A program made the position numbers and the translations under genes. From Ursus arctos (Eukaryota > Chordata > Mammalia > Carnivora > Ursidae), in assembly GCF_023065955.2 (NCBI RefSeq), contig NW_026623067.1, forward strand, positions 59,218,444 to 59,282,443: a stretch of 64,000 nt of DNA, written 5' to 3'. The notes below the pieces were generated by a model that was given only the letters and a program-made list of their open reading frames with translations, was not told the origin of the DNA and made no database searches. The first letter of the stretch is position 1. Each line of letters begins with the position of its first letter. Shown here in pieces: positions 26,101 to 41,100 of this stretch.

Positions 26101-29100
26101 TAGTGAAAAGACACTCCTATAAAATAGGAGAAAATATTTCCAAATTATGTATGTCCAAGAAACTTGTATCTAAAATACATAAGAATGCTTATAACCCAAT
26201 AATAAAAAGACAAGTAAAACCCAATTTTGAAATGAGCTAAGAATTTAAATACATATTTCTCCAAAGAAGTCAGGTATATGAAAAAATGTTCAATGTCACC
26301 AATCAACAGGGATATGCAAATCAAAACAACAAAGAAGTATCACTTCACACCTATCAGAATGACTATTACCAAACAAACAAACAAACAAAAAAACCAAAGA
26401 TAACAAGGGTTATGGGAAACTGGAACCTGTTGTACACTGTTGATGGGAATACAAAATGGTATAGCCACTATGGAAAGCAGTACAGAAGTTCCTCAAAAAC
26501 TCAAAGATTGAATTACCATATCATCCAGCAATCCCACTTCTGGGTATTTATGCAAGAACTGAAATCAGGATCTCAAAGAGATGTCAGCAATCCCATGTTC
26601 ATTGCAGCACTATTCACAATAGCCAAGATGTTATGACAACCTAAATATCCACTGATGGATAAATGAATACAGAAATGTGGTATACACATACAATGAAATA
26701 ATATTCATTTAAAAAATAAATCTTGTGATATACGACAACATGGATGAAACTTCAGGACATTATGCTAAGTAAAATAAGCCAGCCATGGAAGTACAAATAG
26801 TGTATGACTCCAACTATATAAGGTATCTAAAACAGTCAAACTAAAGAAGCAGAAAACAGAACTATGTTCACCAAGGGCAGGTGAGACAGAAATGGGAAGC
26901 TGCCAATCAATGGGTTTTAAGCTTCATCAATGCAAGATTAGTAAATTCTACAGATCTGATGTATAACATTATTCCTATAGTTGACAATACTGTATCCTAC
27001 AATACAATAATCTTAACAATTCTGCAATACAAGAATCTTAACAGATTCATAAAATCCGTTAAGAGTGGATCTTACATTAAGTGTTTTTAAATCAATAAAG
27101 ATTAATCACTTTATAATAGAGTGAATTTTATGATATGTGACTTTTGAAAATAACCACAGTGGGTGAAAGAATCCAGGCTAAAACAAACAAAAATGTACAT
27201 ACTGTAATGATCACATCTTATAAAATTCCAGAAAAAGCAAGCTAATGTATAGTAATAGACTGCAGATAAGTATTTGCTTGGGGATTCATAGCGGGAGGAG
27301 GGATGTTACAAAGGAGCAAGAGAAACTTTTGAGGATAATGGGTATGTTTATTATCTTGATTGTGGTTAACAGTTTCACAGCTGTAAACATAGATCAAAAC
27401 ACAACAAATTGTAAATTTTAAATATGGGCAATTTTTTTAAAATGTAAGTTATACCACAATAAAGCTGGGGGGGAGTGGGAAAAAAAAGACAACCCAATTT
27501 AAAAATGGGCAAAGGGGGGCGCCTGGGTAAGCTCAGTCGTTAGGCGTCTGCCTTCGGCTCAGGGCGTGATCCCGGAGTTCTGGGATCGAGCCCCATGTCA
27601 GGCTCTTCCGCTGGGAGCCTGCTTCTTCCTCTCCCACTCCCCTGCTGTGTTCCCTCTCTCGCTAGCTGTCTCTCTGTCACATAAATAAATAAAAAAAAAA
27701 ATGGGCAAAGGATCTAAGTACACATTTTCCCAAAGAAGACACACAAATGGCCAATACACACATGAAAAGATGCTCAACATCCTTAGCCATTAAGGAAATA
27801 CAACTGAAAATGACAATTCCATGATACTTCATATCTACTACACTGCCTAAAATCAAAAAGGTAAATAAAAACAAGCGTTGGTGAGGATGTGGAGAAAATG
27901 CAATCCTGGTACATTGCTGACAGGAATGCAAAATGGTTCAATCACTTGGAAAACCATTTGGCAGCTCCTCAAAAGGCCAAACTTAAGGGGCGCCTGGGTG
28001 GCTCAGTCGTTAAGCGTCTGCCTTCGGCTCAGGGCGTGATCCCGGCATTCTGGGATCGAGCCCCACGTCAGGCTCCTCCGCTAGGAGCCTGCTTCTTCCT
28101 CTCCCACTCCCCTTGCCTGTGTTTCCTCTCTCGCTGGCTCTGTCAAATTAAATAAAATCTTTAAAAAAAAAAAAAAAAGGCCAAAGTTAAGAGTTACCAT
28201 ATGACCCTGCAATTCCACTCTTAGGTATATACCCAAGAGAAATAAAAACACATCTACACAAAAACCTGTACACAAATATTCACAGCAGCATTATTTAAAA
28301 CAGCCAGAAAGTAGAAACAATTCAAAAGCCCAACAAATGATGAAAGACAATATTGGTACATCCATATAATAGGGCATATTATTTGTCCATAAAAAGGAAT
28401 GAAGTGGTGATAACATGCCGTAACATGGATAAAATTTGAAAATAGTACTCTAAGCCAAAGAAGCGAGACAAAAAAACTACTGTCTGACTGTATTACTGTA
28501 CAACTCCATTTACATGTGCAGAATAGACACATCTACAGAGACAGAAATCTAGAGAGACAAGCTACTGGTTGCCTAAGGCCAGTGCTGAGGGAGTTGAAAG
28601 TGACTACCAATGAGTACAGGGTTTCCTTTTGGGGATATCAAAGTGATCTAAAATTGATTATGATGAGAGCTGTACAATTTGGTGAAGCTACTAAAAAAAA
28701 TTTTGAATTGTATAATTTACATGGGTGAATTGTATGGAATGTGAATAGTACCTCAATAAAGCTATTAAAATTTTAAAAAGAACTGGGGCGCCTGGGTGGC
28801 TCAGTCATTAAGCGTCTGTCTCCCGGCCCAGGGCGTGATCCCAGAATCCTGGGATCAAATCCCGCATGGGGCTCCCTGCTCCGCTGGGAGGCTGCTTCTT
28901 CCTCTCCTTCTACCCCTGCTTGTGTTCCCTCTCTCGCTGGCTGTCTCTCTGTCAAATAAATAAATAAAATCTTTAAAAAAAAAATTTAAAAAGAACAGGC
29001 GCCTGGGTGGCTCAGTCGGTTAAGCGGCCAACTCTTGGTTTCAGCTCAGGTCATGATCTCAGGGTAGTGAGATTGAGCCCTGCATGGGGCTTTGTACTAA

Positions 29101-32100
29101 ATGGGGAGTCTGCTTGAGATTCTCTCTCTCCCTCTCTTTGCTCCTCCCCACACACATGTGCTTGCCCTCTCAAAATGTTCCAAATCTTCAAAATATTTTT
29201 AAAAATTAAAAAAATAAATAATACATGTGATTTCAATAAACCATTTATAATCAGATTTTTCATAGATACTCCCCAAACCTCATCTTCCCTTAGTTGACCA
29301 ATTTTTCAGTAAATCTCATCACCCCCACCCAGCTGCTTATAGCAAAAAGTCAAGAATTCAACCTTGACTTATTTCCTTCATAGCCATGTACAATCCATCA
29401 AAAATCCTGCAACAGTAGCTTCATAATTTATCTCAAATATGATGACTTCTACCCCTACCTCCCTTGTCCAAGCCACCATCACCTCCTGCCAGGCACTCTC
29501 TGCCTCTTAACTAACTAAACTCAATTCCAGTATCCCCTCTCCCGATTTCTCACACAACAGAGTTAGTTACCTGTTTTAAAGGCAAAACAGGTTGTGTTAT
29601 GCCCACGTTCAAAACCCTTCAATAGATTTTCATTACCCACAGAATAAATTCAAACTCTTTCCTTGGCCTATAAGATCATTCAGGATATGGCCCTGCTTCT
29701 CTCTACCCCGTATCACACACGCTCTCTACTTTAGCCACTGGCTCTCTTGCTTTTTCTCAAACACCCTGAACTTGCTTCTGCCTCAGGGCTTCTGCATTTC
29801 AGTTCTTTGCCTCAAAACCTTTTCTCCTGAAACTTCACATATCCCATCATCCCCTTACTCCCTTCAGAGATGCTGAGCCTGACCTTACTTTTTTTTTTTT
29901 TTAAAGATTTTATTTATTTGACAGAGAGAGAGGCAGCCAGTGAGAGAAGGAACACAAGCAGGGGGAGTGGGAGAGGAAGAAGCAGGCTCCCAGCGGAGGA
30001 GCCTGATGTGGGGCTTGATCCCAGCACTCTGGGACCACGCCCTGAGCTGAAGGCAGCCGCTTAAGGACTGAGCCACCCGGGAGCCCCTGAGCCCGACCCA
30101 TTTAAAACAGTAACTCCCCACAAACACTCTCTCTTATCTACTTTAGCTTTCTTCATAGCATTGTCTGTCTATTCACTGCCAACATCTCCTCTAAAATCTA
30201 AGCTCCATGAGGGGAGTCTACACAATTTTTATTACTAACTCAAATTCTCCCTCTTGCTCTTTCTTCTACACACCTTCTTCCCCTTTTCTCTCCTTCCCTA
30301 TCTATATAGCATCTTTCAAAATAAATTTTCAAAAACTTTTCAAAATAACTTGGAAAGATGAATAAATTTTCACAAAACCATTCAGGATCTATTCAAATTC
30401 AAGAACAGATACTCTACCACACTTGAGTGACTTTCTCCCCTCATAAAATCACCATTTCTTCTTTGTCCACCAGGAATATGTCTTCCCTCACCTTCATAAA
30501 TACTCATGAAGGCATCAGTGTGTGACTGTCTCCACAGAACACATGCATAATGTGAATTCTAAACAAATAATGTGATTACATCTGCATGAGAGAACTTGTC
30601 ATATACCACTAGACAAGTATTCTCATCACAGTCTTGATGCTTTAAAGTCAGTTATGGCAACGTTAGCTGTTGTAACAAACCAATATGGAAAGCTTAACAT
30701 AAGACTCATTTTTATTTAAGTAACAGTCCCACATAGGTGCTACTGCAGAGTGGATGGCTTTTTTTTTTTTTTTTAAGATTTTTTAAAAAATTTATTTATG
30801 TGACAGACAGCCAGCGAGAGAGGGAACACAGCAGGGGAGTGGGAGAGGAAGAAGCAGGCTCCCAGCGGAGAAGCCCGATGTGGGACTCGATCCTGGAATG
30901 CCAGGATCATGCCCTGAGCTGAAGGCAGACGCTTAACGACTGCACTACCCAGGCGCCCCGAGTGGATGGCTTTCTGATGCACCATCATCCAAGAACTGTT
31001 TCAGTTACCTATTGTAGCGCAACAAACCATCCCAAAATGTACCGGCTGAAAACAAAAATTTTCATTATTTATCACAACTTTCATACAGTATCATATGGGG
31101 AACTGAAACAGCTAAAAGTCCAAACGGCTTCACTCCCACAAGATACAGTTTGTATCAGCTGCTGACTGTAAGCACAGCTAGGCTTGCCAGCTGGGAGCCT
31201 CAGTTCTCTTTAATGCAGCTGTTTGGGCTCCCTCACCGAATGGCAGTCTTGAAGTAGTTATATTTCTTACATGGCGAATTAGCTTCTAACGGTAGCAAAA
31301 TGCAAACTTCCAGGCCTTCTTAAGGTTTAGCACAGTGTCACTTGTGCTGCATTCTACTGGTAAACCATGTCACAGGGCCAGCCCAGATTCAAGCAGACTA
31401 CACAAGCACATACATACTGGAAACATGGTTCACTGGGGCCCACCAAAGTAACAGGAACTCAGGTTCCTTCTGTCTTGTGCCTTCTCCATTCACTAGGTCT
31501 TCAAAATCCACTGCATTCAGCAGACAGATGGAGAAAAAGAACGCATCTTAACCACTTGGATCCAACATCATACAGATCATTTTTCATTACTTTGGGAAGA
31601 ACTAGTCACATAGCCCCACCTAGCTGTGAGAGTGACTGGAAAATATAATTCCTGACTGGGCAGCTATTGGCCAATGACTACAAGATAGGAGATTAAGCAC
31701 AAATATTTGGTGAACAGTTGGCAGCCTCAGCTAACTTTCCCCCTTCTCTTATCTCCCAGTAGATTAACATTTCCTTTTTAAATGTCAGGAAATCAATAAG
31801 CACATCTCAGCAGATAGGCTGTTTCCAGTAACTTATATCCTCACGCCAATATTCATGAATACACACTCACTTTATATGCGTTCTGACTGATCTCATCTAC
31901 ATTTCAAAATTACACTGACTTCTGAGGCACCTGGCTGGCTACCTTGCAACTCTTGATCTTGGGGTTGTAAGTTCAAGCCCCAAGTTGGGTGTAGAGATTA
32001 CTTAATTATAAAATCATTCATTCATACATACATACATACATACAAACAAACATACATACATAAATTACACTGACTTTTGTCAAAATCCACACCTCCCCGT

Positions 32101-35100
32101 GTGACCGAACTTCTATTTCTAACTATGTATGTCTACTTACTGTCCCATAGGATCACTGAACTTTACACATCAAAATTGAACTCAAGTATTACCAAATCCA
32201 CTCCTCCTTCTATATTCCCAATCTTAACACCTTCCCACCTAGGCACCCAAGCCAAAACCCCCAAAAGTCACCAATGGTTCCTCTCCTTCCCTTTGGACAT
32301 ATAGACATTAGAGTCAGGACACTCTGTCCACCCAAAAATCTCCCTCAAATCTGTTTCCTACTCTATCCCTATTGCCACATTTCTACTGTTGGTCCTTCTT
32401 TCACCTGGACTACTAAAATAGCTCCCAATTAACTGACTTTCCTGATTTCAGAATACAATTTCCTACCCAATCACCAAGTCCTACAAAAATTATCTCACTG
32501 GGGCACCTGGGTGGCTCAGTAGGTTAAGCATCTGCCTTTCGCTCAAGTCATGATCTCAGTGTCCTGGGACTGAGCCGCACAGTGGGCTCCCTGCTTAGTT
32601 GGGAGCCTACTTCTCCCTCTCCCTCTGCCACTCCCCCTGCTCACCCCTGCTCGTGCTCTCTCTCAAATAAATAAAATGTTTAAAAAAATTATCTCACTAA
32701 AATATTTAATCATGTTACCTCTACATAAAATTCACTGATAGCTTCTCTGCCAGTAAAATTCCCAACTTCCTTATGGCATTTAAGACCCTTCACAAGAGGA
32801 CCTTCCATCTTCACCTCTTCCCACTCTACTCTCCCTATCCTTTAGTCCCACCAGCTTATCCAGGGTGGCATCCTAAATACACCTTGAACTTTCATGACTC
32901 TGCCTTCTTTCATATATTTATATTACATTTATATGTTTACTAAGATTGTTCTTTCCCTTCCCCCCTTCTCTGCCTACTGACATTCTCCTTACTTCAAAGC
33001 CACTTTTAAATAACACTTTCTCAGTGACACCTTCCTCTAGGCAAAACTTCCTGCTCCATTTTTCAAAGACTACTGTTGTTGATACCTCAAGTACAAACTT
33101 ATCAAACTGAATTATGAGTAGTTATTTAATGACTATAGTTTTCTGTTTCATCCACTAAATTTTTGGTGCTTTGAAGGTGCAGGAACCCAGGACCAGCCAT
33201 TCTTGTGCCTACACTGACAATGCAATCAGCCCTACCTTCCCAGTAGAGAAGCTAATTGGAAAGCATGTAGCCCTTTAGGTGGCTAGAAATTCACCTGAAA
33301 ACAAAGTAGCCACTTCATTTCCCAATGACACATTTCAGGTAGCCACACAGTAGTTGGGACTTCCCCATGTCTTTGCTCATTCCTTTAAAAAGGATTATAC
33401 CTAGACAGACTCAAGGCCCCACAATATAACCTCACTCTTCCAACACAAACTTCTATGTTTTGCCATTAGCAATACTACTAATCTTTATCGTTTCATATCA
33501 GTTCTGATATTCCTTTAAAAAAATCTTAGAAGGGCTAGAGAGCTGAATTTCAGTGAACAGGAGGTGAGTGATTTGCCCCCAAAAAGGAGGGAAGACCACA
33601 GAAACAGTTCTCAGTTAAAAAGTCTAAAAAATCATAAGGAAAGCTGACTAGCAAATGATGAGAGAGGGAAAAACACTTCCATTATGAATTACTTCAAATG
33701 AGAACTACTATAACCAAAAACATGTCCCTTAGTAGTCATCGTAAATCCCTCTGGTAGTGACTCAACAAAATAATTTACAGTACTTGTTGACTAGATTGTG
33801 CTACCTTCATATGGTTCTTTGATTGTGATTTCCCAAAATATGGGTCTTCGAAATGGATCAAGATGGTTCACAGTTGAAGCCAAATAATAATGGACCTTTC
33901 CAAAACAGCAGCTAATGACATCGTCCTCATTTTGTTTTTTCTCTCAGCTCATCTACCTTAAATGTGATATCTGATTTACACAAATTTACATCTTCTCTAG
34001 TTCTTGACATAGGGCAAAGAGTTACAAAATTTCCACTGAATTAACAAAGGGCTTTCTTGCTTTTCACAGGTACATAAGATATTTCTCATTAGCAATTTTG
34101 TAGTCAGAACAGCCCTTTTACCATCACAGATCCTGTGAGGACTTAAAAAATTCAGCTCGTTTTGTGGTCGACACTGATTAGATTCTGGATATAGTTCCAC
34201 TTTTTAAAATGTTGACTTTTTGTTTTTAATCAAAGTTTCAAGTTTAATGTGTACACTGGTTAGAGCACAACAGTCCTGTTAGATTGAAAAGAAAAAAAGC
34301 AGTCCTGTGACTGCCTCCATGATCCACACACACTTTCTGCTCCCCAGAAACCACTACTTTGAAATTATTTAGCTAATCTTTCTGGTATTTACTTCCACAT
34401 CTCTAAATAACTTCCTGCTTTTCTTGATTTTTTCCATCTTAGGCATCAGCAATGCCCTTCCCAGTATGGAAGATGAGAATTTAGCTCTTACATACATTTA
34501 TCCACCCCAGTCCCAATTCCACAGAACCACACTTCCTCAGTGTCGTAAGGGCACTGTTTCACTTCTGTGCAGTTTTGATGTGGAGGAATCTAATTATTCT
34601 GATACTTGATCTCTTATATAAATGCTTCTCTCATTCTCTAGAGACTTACAAAATCTTTTCTGTATCCCAAATTTCTGAAATCTCTTAATATTCTGTCTCA
34701 GTATGAGTCTATTTTAATTCATCGTGATGGATGCTCAATGAGTCCTTTTAATGGGGAAATGCATGTTCTACAGTTCTGAGAAATTTTCTTGAATTATTTC
34801 TTTGGTAACTTCTTCCCCTCCAGTTTCTCTGTTCTCTCCTGAAACATCTATTATTCAGACCATTCCTGTAATTTTCTTACCTATTTTCCATCATTTGCGG
34901 TTTTTGTTGCTGTTGCTCTCCTTTCTGATCCACTTCCTTATCTTTCGTACACTGAATTTTGAATTTCCAAGAGCTCTACAGACATTCTTTTAATATATCT
35001 CGTCCTCATTTCATCAGTGTAAGGACTACTCTTACCTTCCAAATACATTAAGAGTTGTTTTGTTTTTCATTGTCTCTTCCAAATTGCTTTTTAATTCTCT

Positions 35101-38100
35101 TTTGTTCTGATCTCCATGTTTCATATCAGTGGTTTCCCCTATTTGTTCATAGTTATGAATGAGGCATTAAAAAGCTGATTAGGTGTTCTGTGTGCATGGT
35201 GGTGATTGCTGACAATGAACTTCACAGAAGGATGATCTGACTGGGACATTTCCTCGATGAGCCACTTATATTGGTATTTATGGAATTTTATTCTCTTGGC
35301 CAATTCAAATTCCTCAAAGGAAACATTTTTGCTCATGTTGTAACCTTTAAATAATTTTGAAATTCATGTATTCATACATCTTTGGTAACATCTAAAGTTT
35401 TCATCTTAAGTTTCAATAACTGTAAGGATGGAATTTCTAGCATATTATCGATATTTACTTTTGAGAAACTATTATACAAATTTCACACTCATAGAAAAGT
35501 TGCAAAAAATATACAGAGTCCCATATACCCTTCATCCAGCTTCCCTAATGTTAGCATCTTACACAACCAAAGTACTATTATCAAATCCAGGAAGCGAATA
35601 TTGACGAAATACTACTGACTATAGAGACCTTATTCAAAATTCACCAGTTTTGCCACTAACACCTTTTTTTCTGTTTCAGAATCCAATCCAGGATTCTATA
35701 CTCGATTTAGTTTAATATCTCTTTGGTTACTCCACCTTTGTCTTTCATGAATTTAACACTTTTAGAAATTACTGATCAGCTATTTTGTAGATAACCTTCT
35801 GTTTGGCTTTGTCTAACATCCTCTCATTATAAAATTAAGGTTATGGGTTTTGGGAAAAAATACCAGAAATGATGTTATGCCCTTCTCAGTACATCATATA
35901 TCAGGAGTCCATGATACTGATGGGTCTTATTCCTGGTGATACTAACCATGATCTACTAGTTAACATGGTGTCTGCCATGACGCTCTATGTAAATTTACTA
36001 TTTTTCCCTTTTCAATTAACAAACAATATTAAAGATAAACAAAATTATTTTATCACTCTTCTAAATGTATCAGATGAACCCTAAAAGCTGTTATTAATTT
36101 GGTAAACCTCATCATCCACTGAATAAACTACTCCTTTACTATTGAACTAACCTATCCTTAACACTCAAAAGTTTTATAATGTTCCTTTTTCTTGAACTTC
36201 TATTTCTATTGTATTTATTCTACAGAATGTTACCCTAATGTAATATATTTTTATACTTGGATTACATATTTATTATCCAACTGTTCTTTACTGTAAAAAT
36301 ATACCTGTACATAAATATAAATTTTTAAAATTTCTTGTGACCATGAGATTCTAATTATCAATCCAAAAGAAATTTTGAGTTATCATTATCATTAGTATTA
36401 CTATATGATGGATCAAAACACAAGTGTATTATACATTTGGAAAACTCATTATTAGGCAAAAAATAAAATTTTATTGAAAATACATCCATGAAATAAATGG
36501 AGCTTACCTTTTTTTTTTTGTGGTTTATGAATCCATGAATGAATATTACTTAATACCAGAAGGAGACAAGGTTCAGCACTAATCCTACTCCTATTTTTTT
36601 TATAGATAAAAGTGCTTAATAACCATAGAAAGGACCAGAAAACCTTTTGTTATAAAGACATTATTCAATTCTGTGAGCTCCCTTAGAGTTATATGCCAGA
36701 TTTCACACAACAATCTACTGCAAAGAACTATTTTTAATAATCTGACATCTACCTAACCCAAAAAACATACAAACATGCTCTAAGTCCACCACAGTGATCT
36801 ACTTCAGGCTAAAAAGAACTTATGTAGTTTATTAAATTTCACTGTAGTGTAATAGGATTGGACTTTTATAAACAGTCTCCTTTCATATACCAAAACTATT
36901 TTCACATCCCAATAAACATCCCAATATAATGATTTGCTATTTAATTTAAAAATCATTAAATAGTTAAGTGACACCATAAGGCTGTCATTCAACTACAAAT
37001 TTAAGAAGGATTTAATCTTTTTGCTACTGGTACACTTTTTTTCCCCGATACATATATACTTCTACCACAAAATGTTTTAGTATTTGGACAGTTTTTTCAA
37101 AATATTGTACATTTGGGTTTCCTTTAATGCTTCCAGACTGAATTAAATGATTATTAATTCAAAGGCTAGTATAAGCACACCTAATTCCACTGTTACCTGG
37201 TAGATGACAGCCAGAGCTTAAAGTGGGGAAAAAACTATAATAAATAGTAAGGAGGTAATGCAATTAGTAAAGAAGTATGGAAGGTGCTAAAAGTGGTAGA
37301 CAAGTAGCCCTTGAAAGCTCAAGGATAAAAAATGTTGTTAACTATCACAACAAGCAACAAGAGAAGGAGCCCCAAAAGTACATGAAAGAGAAGCACACTC
37401 TTGGAATCAAGTACTGATTAGAACTACTGAAAGAGGAATGTTATGCCCTTTAACTGTGTGCCTTCAAGCTCTAAATAAGTATAGACTACTACATGCCCCA
37501 AATGTCTATGAGCTAGTTTCAGGTAAGAACTCCCCTGGAGGGGCGGGTGGCTCAGTCATTAAGCATCTGCCTTCAGCTCAGGGCGTGATCCCGGCGTTCT
37601 GGGATCGAGCCCCACATCAGGCTCCTCAGCTGGGAGCCTGCTTCTTCCTCTCCCACTCCCCCTGCTTGTGTTCCCTCGCTCGCTGGCTGTCTCTATCTCT
37701 GTCAAATGAATAAATAAAATCTTTAAAAAAAAAAACTCCCCTGGAGCCAGTATGAGAAGGAAAAAAAAATCCTCCAATTGCCATAGGAATTACCTTGTAT
37801 AAAATAAAGCATAAAGCAATTAAAACATACCTCAACCCCAAAGTTATTAAAACATTAAAAAAAAACTAATGCTATGCTTCCATTTAACCAACATTATTAT
37901 TCTGCCCCTGTATAATACCTTTCTGAAGTTACATAAATTATTGGTTCTATTTCAAATTTATACAGAATAAAACAGCATATTGAAGGAGAACCAAAGTATT
38001 TACTGAAACAGCAAACCAGCTGTTTCACCTGGGTGGCTCGGTTGGTTGAGAATCTGGCTCTTGATTTCGGCTGAGGTCATGATCTCAGGGTCGTGAGATC

Positions 38101-41100
38101 GAGCCCCAAGTCGGACTCTGTATTCATTGGGGAGTCTGCTTGAGATTCTCTCTCTCTCCCTCTTTCCCTCCCCTGATGTGTGCACGCTCTCTCCCTCTAC
38201 ACTAAATAAATATTTTAAAAAATAAAACAGCAAACCAATTTAAACTATATAGATCATAGTTTTTTATTCTTGAGAAAAAGTGACCTTCTCTTCACTGACT
38301 ACATGCACTAACTCTTAAGTGTGTACTAATTATGTGATTAAGGGATCAGTCACAACTGTTCTGCAAACCAACAGTGAATTTGGTGTGATCTTTAAACTTG
38401 ATCTGACCAAAAGGGCTAAATTTGGAAGGTGTGAAATGTGAGAAAGCCTGAAAATAATTTGAGTGTTCTCTATGAAAGGTCTTTTGGTCAAGGTACAGAA
38501 AAGGCCAACTTTGTTACATGGTGGTTATAAGGTATAGGGTGTATGTGCATACATGGATCAAGCAGGTTAGATCTTTCTGGCTCCAGTACCTCTAAGGAGT
38601 CGAAATGACAGGAAAATAGGTCAAGCAGGATGAAGCTCCACCCATGTTTTAGGAATAGGGTATAGTTGGGTCTTAGGATCAAAAATCCAAACTTCAGAAG
38701 ATTAACAATTTCAAAGCTATCCGAATTCTCTAAATATGTTTTGTTTTTCATGGTATTCGGCAAAGCTGCCTTTAATAAATCAGGCTGAATCAGCTGTGTG
38801 AGGCAGAGGCTATGCATTTGGTCCACAGGTAGATAGCAGTTTTAAAAGGAGCCCATAATAGTGATAGCAGCAGGAATCAAACACCTGCTTTAAATAAAGG
38901 GAAGGACGTGGAAGAGAGTCAAGACAGCCAAATAAGAGGCTCAACGTGCAACTCTCCTTGCACATACGTGGAGAAATCTAACCCTCTGTCAAACGTTTAT
39001 TTTTGTTTTGCTTTTCAAGACTTTCCTAACACTTCTCATTCACACAGAAAGGTAGAGTCAAAGTACTCCCAAGAAATACTAGGTGAAATCCCCTCAATTT
39101 AAACTCTAAAGAGTCATTTAAAAGGATATTGATATAGTTGGGGTCTAAAAAGGAGGTTTCCATTAGATACAGTTTAAGTAACTTTTAAAGACTCACCTGT
39201 AGGCTTAACTGAATAAAACCCAATGGCTTCTCCTTTCTTCCACAGAATCTTAGCATAATCAGTACTGCTATGACACAGGAATGGTATCTCATTTCTCTCC
39301 ATTTCCTGTTTTCTATAAATAATTCGATTCAGAACATACAGAACCACTCTCTCCCCAAGAGTTCTCACCTGGAAAGAGAGTCAGACACCAGGCACAACAG
39401 TTATGATATGCACCCATTCAGAGATGCTAGCTACCTTGCTCCCTGCTTCCACCCCTCACACTAGCATTCAAAGCACTTTGAATACATTCGCAGTGATTTC
39501 TTAAACCTTTCATCACACAGATGAGACCCATCATTCATACCAGTAAGAATCCATTTCTACAAACACGTATTATGCATGGAATACTGCCTCTCAGCAAAAT
39601 TCTGAAACAGGTAAAACAAGTTTCTAATGTACCAATCCCCAACATCTCTTCCTTAGTGTTCAAGTGTTTTCTTTTTTCTTCCAGTTGCCCAGATCCAGGG
39701 TCTCCCCACCTAATTGCTGCCCCACCACCTCTACTGCTTCAACTCTTTTTCACCCCATTTTAGCCTCAATAGTAAATTAAAAAAGGAAAAAAGAATAGAG
39801 AAAAAAAGGTTCATGTTATTCTTTATGACTTTAAGAACAATTATCTTATTTGATGAGCAAGGCCATAATTATACTCTTGGGAAAGGAATCTGTCTCACCT
39901 TTCCAGGTAAAATGTTCATTTAACAGTCATGTCTTGGTTGTTTAACTATAAGGAATAGCCACCACGCCCCACACACATACCCACAGACCCTTCTGCCAGA
40001 TCAGATGAGTGATAACAGTGGCACAGACAAATCTGATCAAAAACAAACTTGGGGCAATCACAGAATGGAAGCAGAACCTCACTTCCTACATGCAAGGCCA
40101 CAGGGACCTCCTCACCAACTTTCTGACATCACACAATGGGGTTTTCCCCTCACAGACATCTTTCACCACTAAAAACAAGAGTTCTATCCATAAAGTCTAT
40201 TTCTCCTCAAGCCTCCTTAAAGCACAAGAGTGCCCTCTAATTAGGTGAGTGAAGAAAAAAAGCATTAACTATACACACACTACTCTCACAAAAAAAAAAA
40301 AAAAAAAAAAAGCCTTAAACATACTACACACTAGGGGATGTCAGATACCAAACAACGCAGGAAATGATAAAGCTCACTAGCTTTTAAGGCAACCCATTCC
40401 TTCCCTGAACAGCTCTGACCAGTATAAAATTCTTCTTCATACTGAGCTGACCACAGCCAAAGACCAGACTCTGATACCCTGGAGCCACACAGCCTAAATA
40501 TATCTGAAGAAAGCCATGACATTCCCCTAAATTTCATACCACAGGAACAAGGGATCAAGCGAAGGAAAAGACTGAGCTAATGCAATTCTGGGTACTCTGG
40601 CCATTCTAGTCCTCTCCCTTCAAAGTGCTCCAGATCCTTAACATCTCTCCATTGGGGGAGAGGTGGGACTTGCAGATATTACAGAACTAAGCATTGAAGA
40701 TGTTGCTTAAGACAGTGGGGCTTTGCTATATAAGCTTAAGGGTTTTTATTAGCTTTTTTGCTTATCTTAGTTTTACTTCTAATTACCTAAAGCCAATTGT
40801 TTTTGTACGTGTTGTTTTAGCTTGTTCTTCACGGTGTACCTGTGCAGTTAAGTGTTTTGAACCCATGGGTACTACTTTTCATCATGTTAGACCCTGCTCT
40901 TTGTTTCTTACTTCTGCCTTTCAGACTGGTTCTCCCATTCAGCACTGTGGCAGGAAGAACTGATCAGCATGCCATCTGTGTCTTCCTCTAAGTAAACGGT
41001 AAAATGATGACTGGGACAGAAAAAAGGACAAAGTTTGGCAGTATGCTCCCAAGGATCTCCATTCTAGTCCACTGATTAGAACATTTGAATAGACCACCTG

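Larger units (their letters stand above)
27485..28782 (+). mobile_element. Second L1 3' segment, carrying two SINEs
   Basis: It begins 'gacaacccaatttaaaaatg' and continues through 'atgctcaacatccttagcca' and 'tgaccctgcaattccactct' to 'gtacctcaataaagctatta'. It lies directly after the first L1 in the same orientation, with two inserted CAN-SINEs. Confidence 0.92.
21736..39196 (-). other. FAM169A: FAM169A intron 5 (17.5 kb)
   Basis: The intron holds a Tc/mariner-like MITE, two back-to-back antisense L1 segments (24655-28782) carrying three inserted SINEs, two L2-like relics each split by a SINE, a mammalian-wide L1 remnant near 35.4-36.0 kb, and further SINEs at 28784, 28997, 30762, 31925, 37541 and 38019. 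The stretches 21800-23030, 33200-34380, 36020-37530 and 38240-39190 hold nothing I recognise. Confidence 0.8.

Noticed and set aside
26286..26636. A 116-residue frame in intron 5
   Set aside because: It lies inside the 3' part of an L1 copy and is a remnant of ORF2, not a gene.
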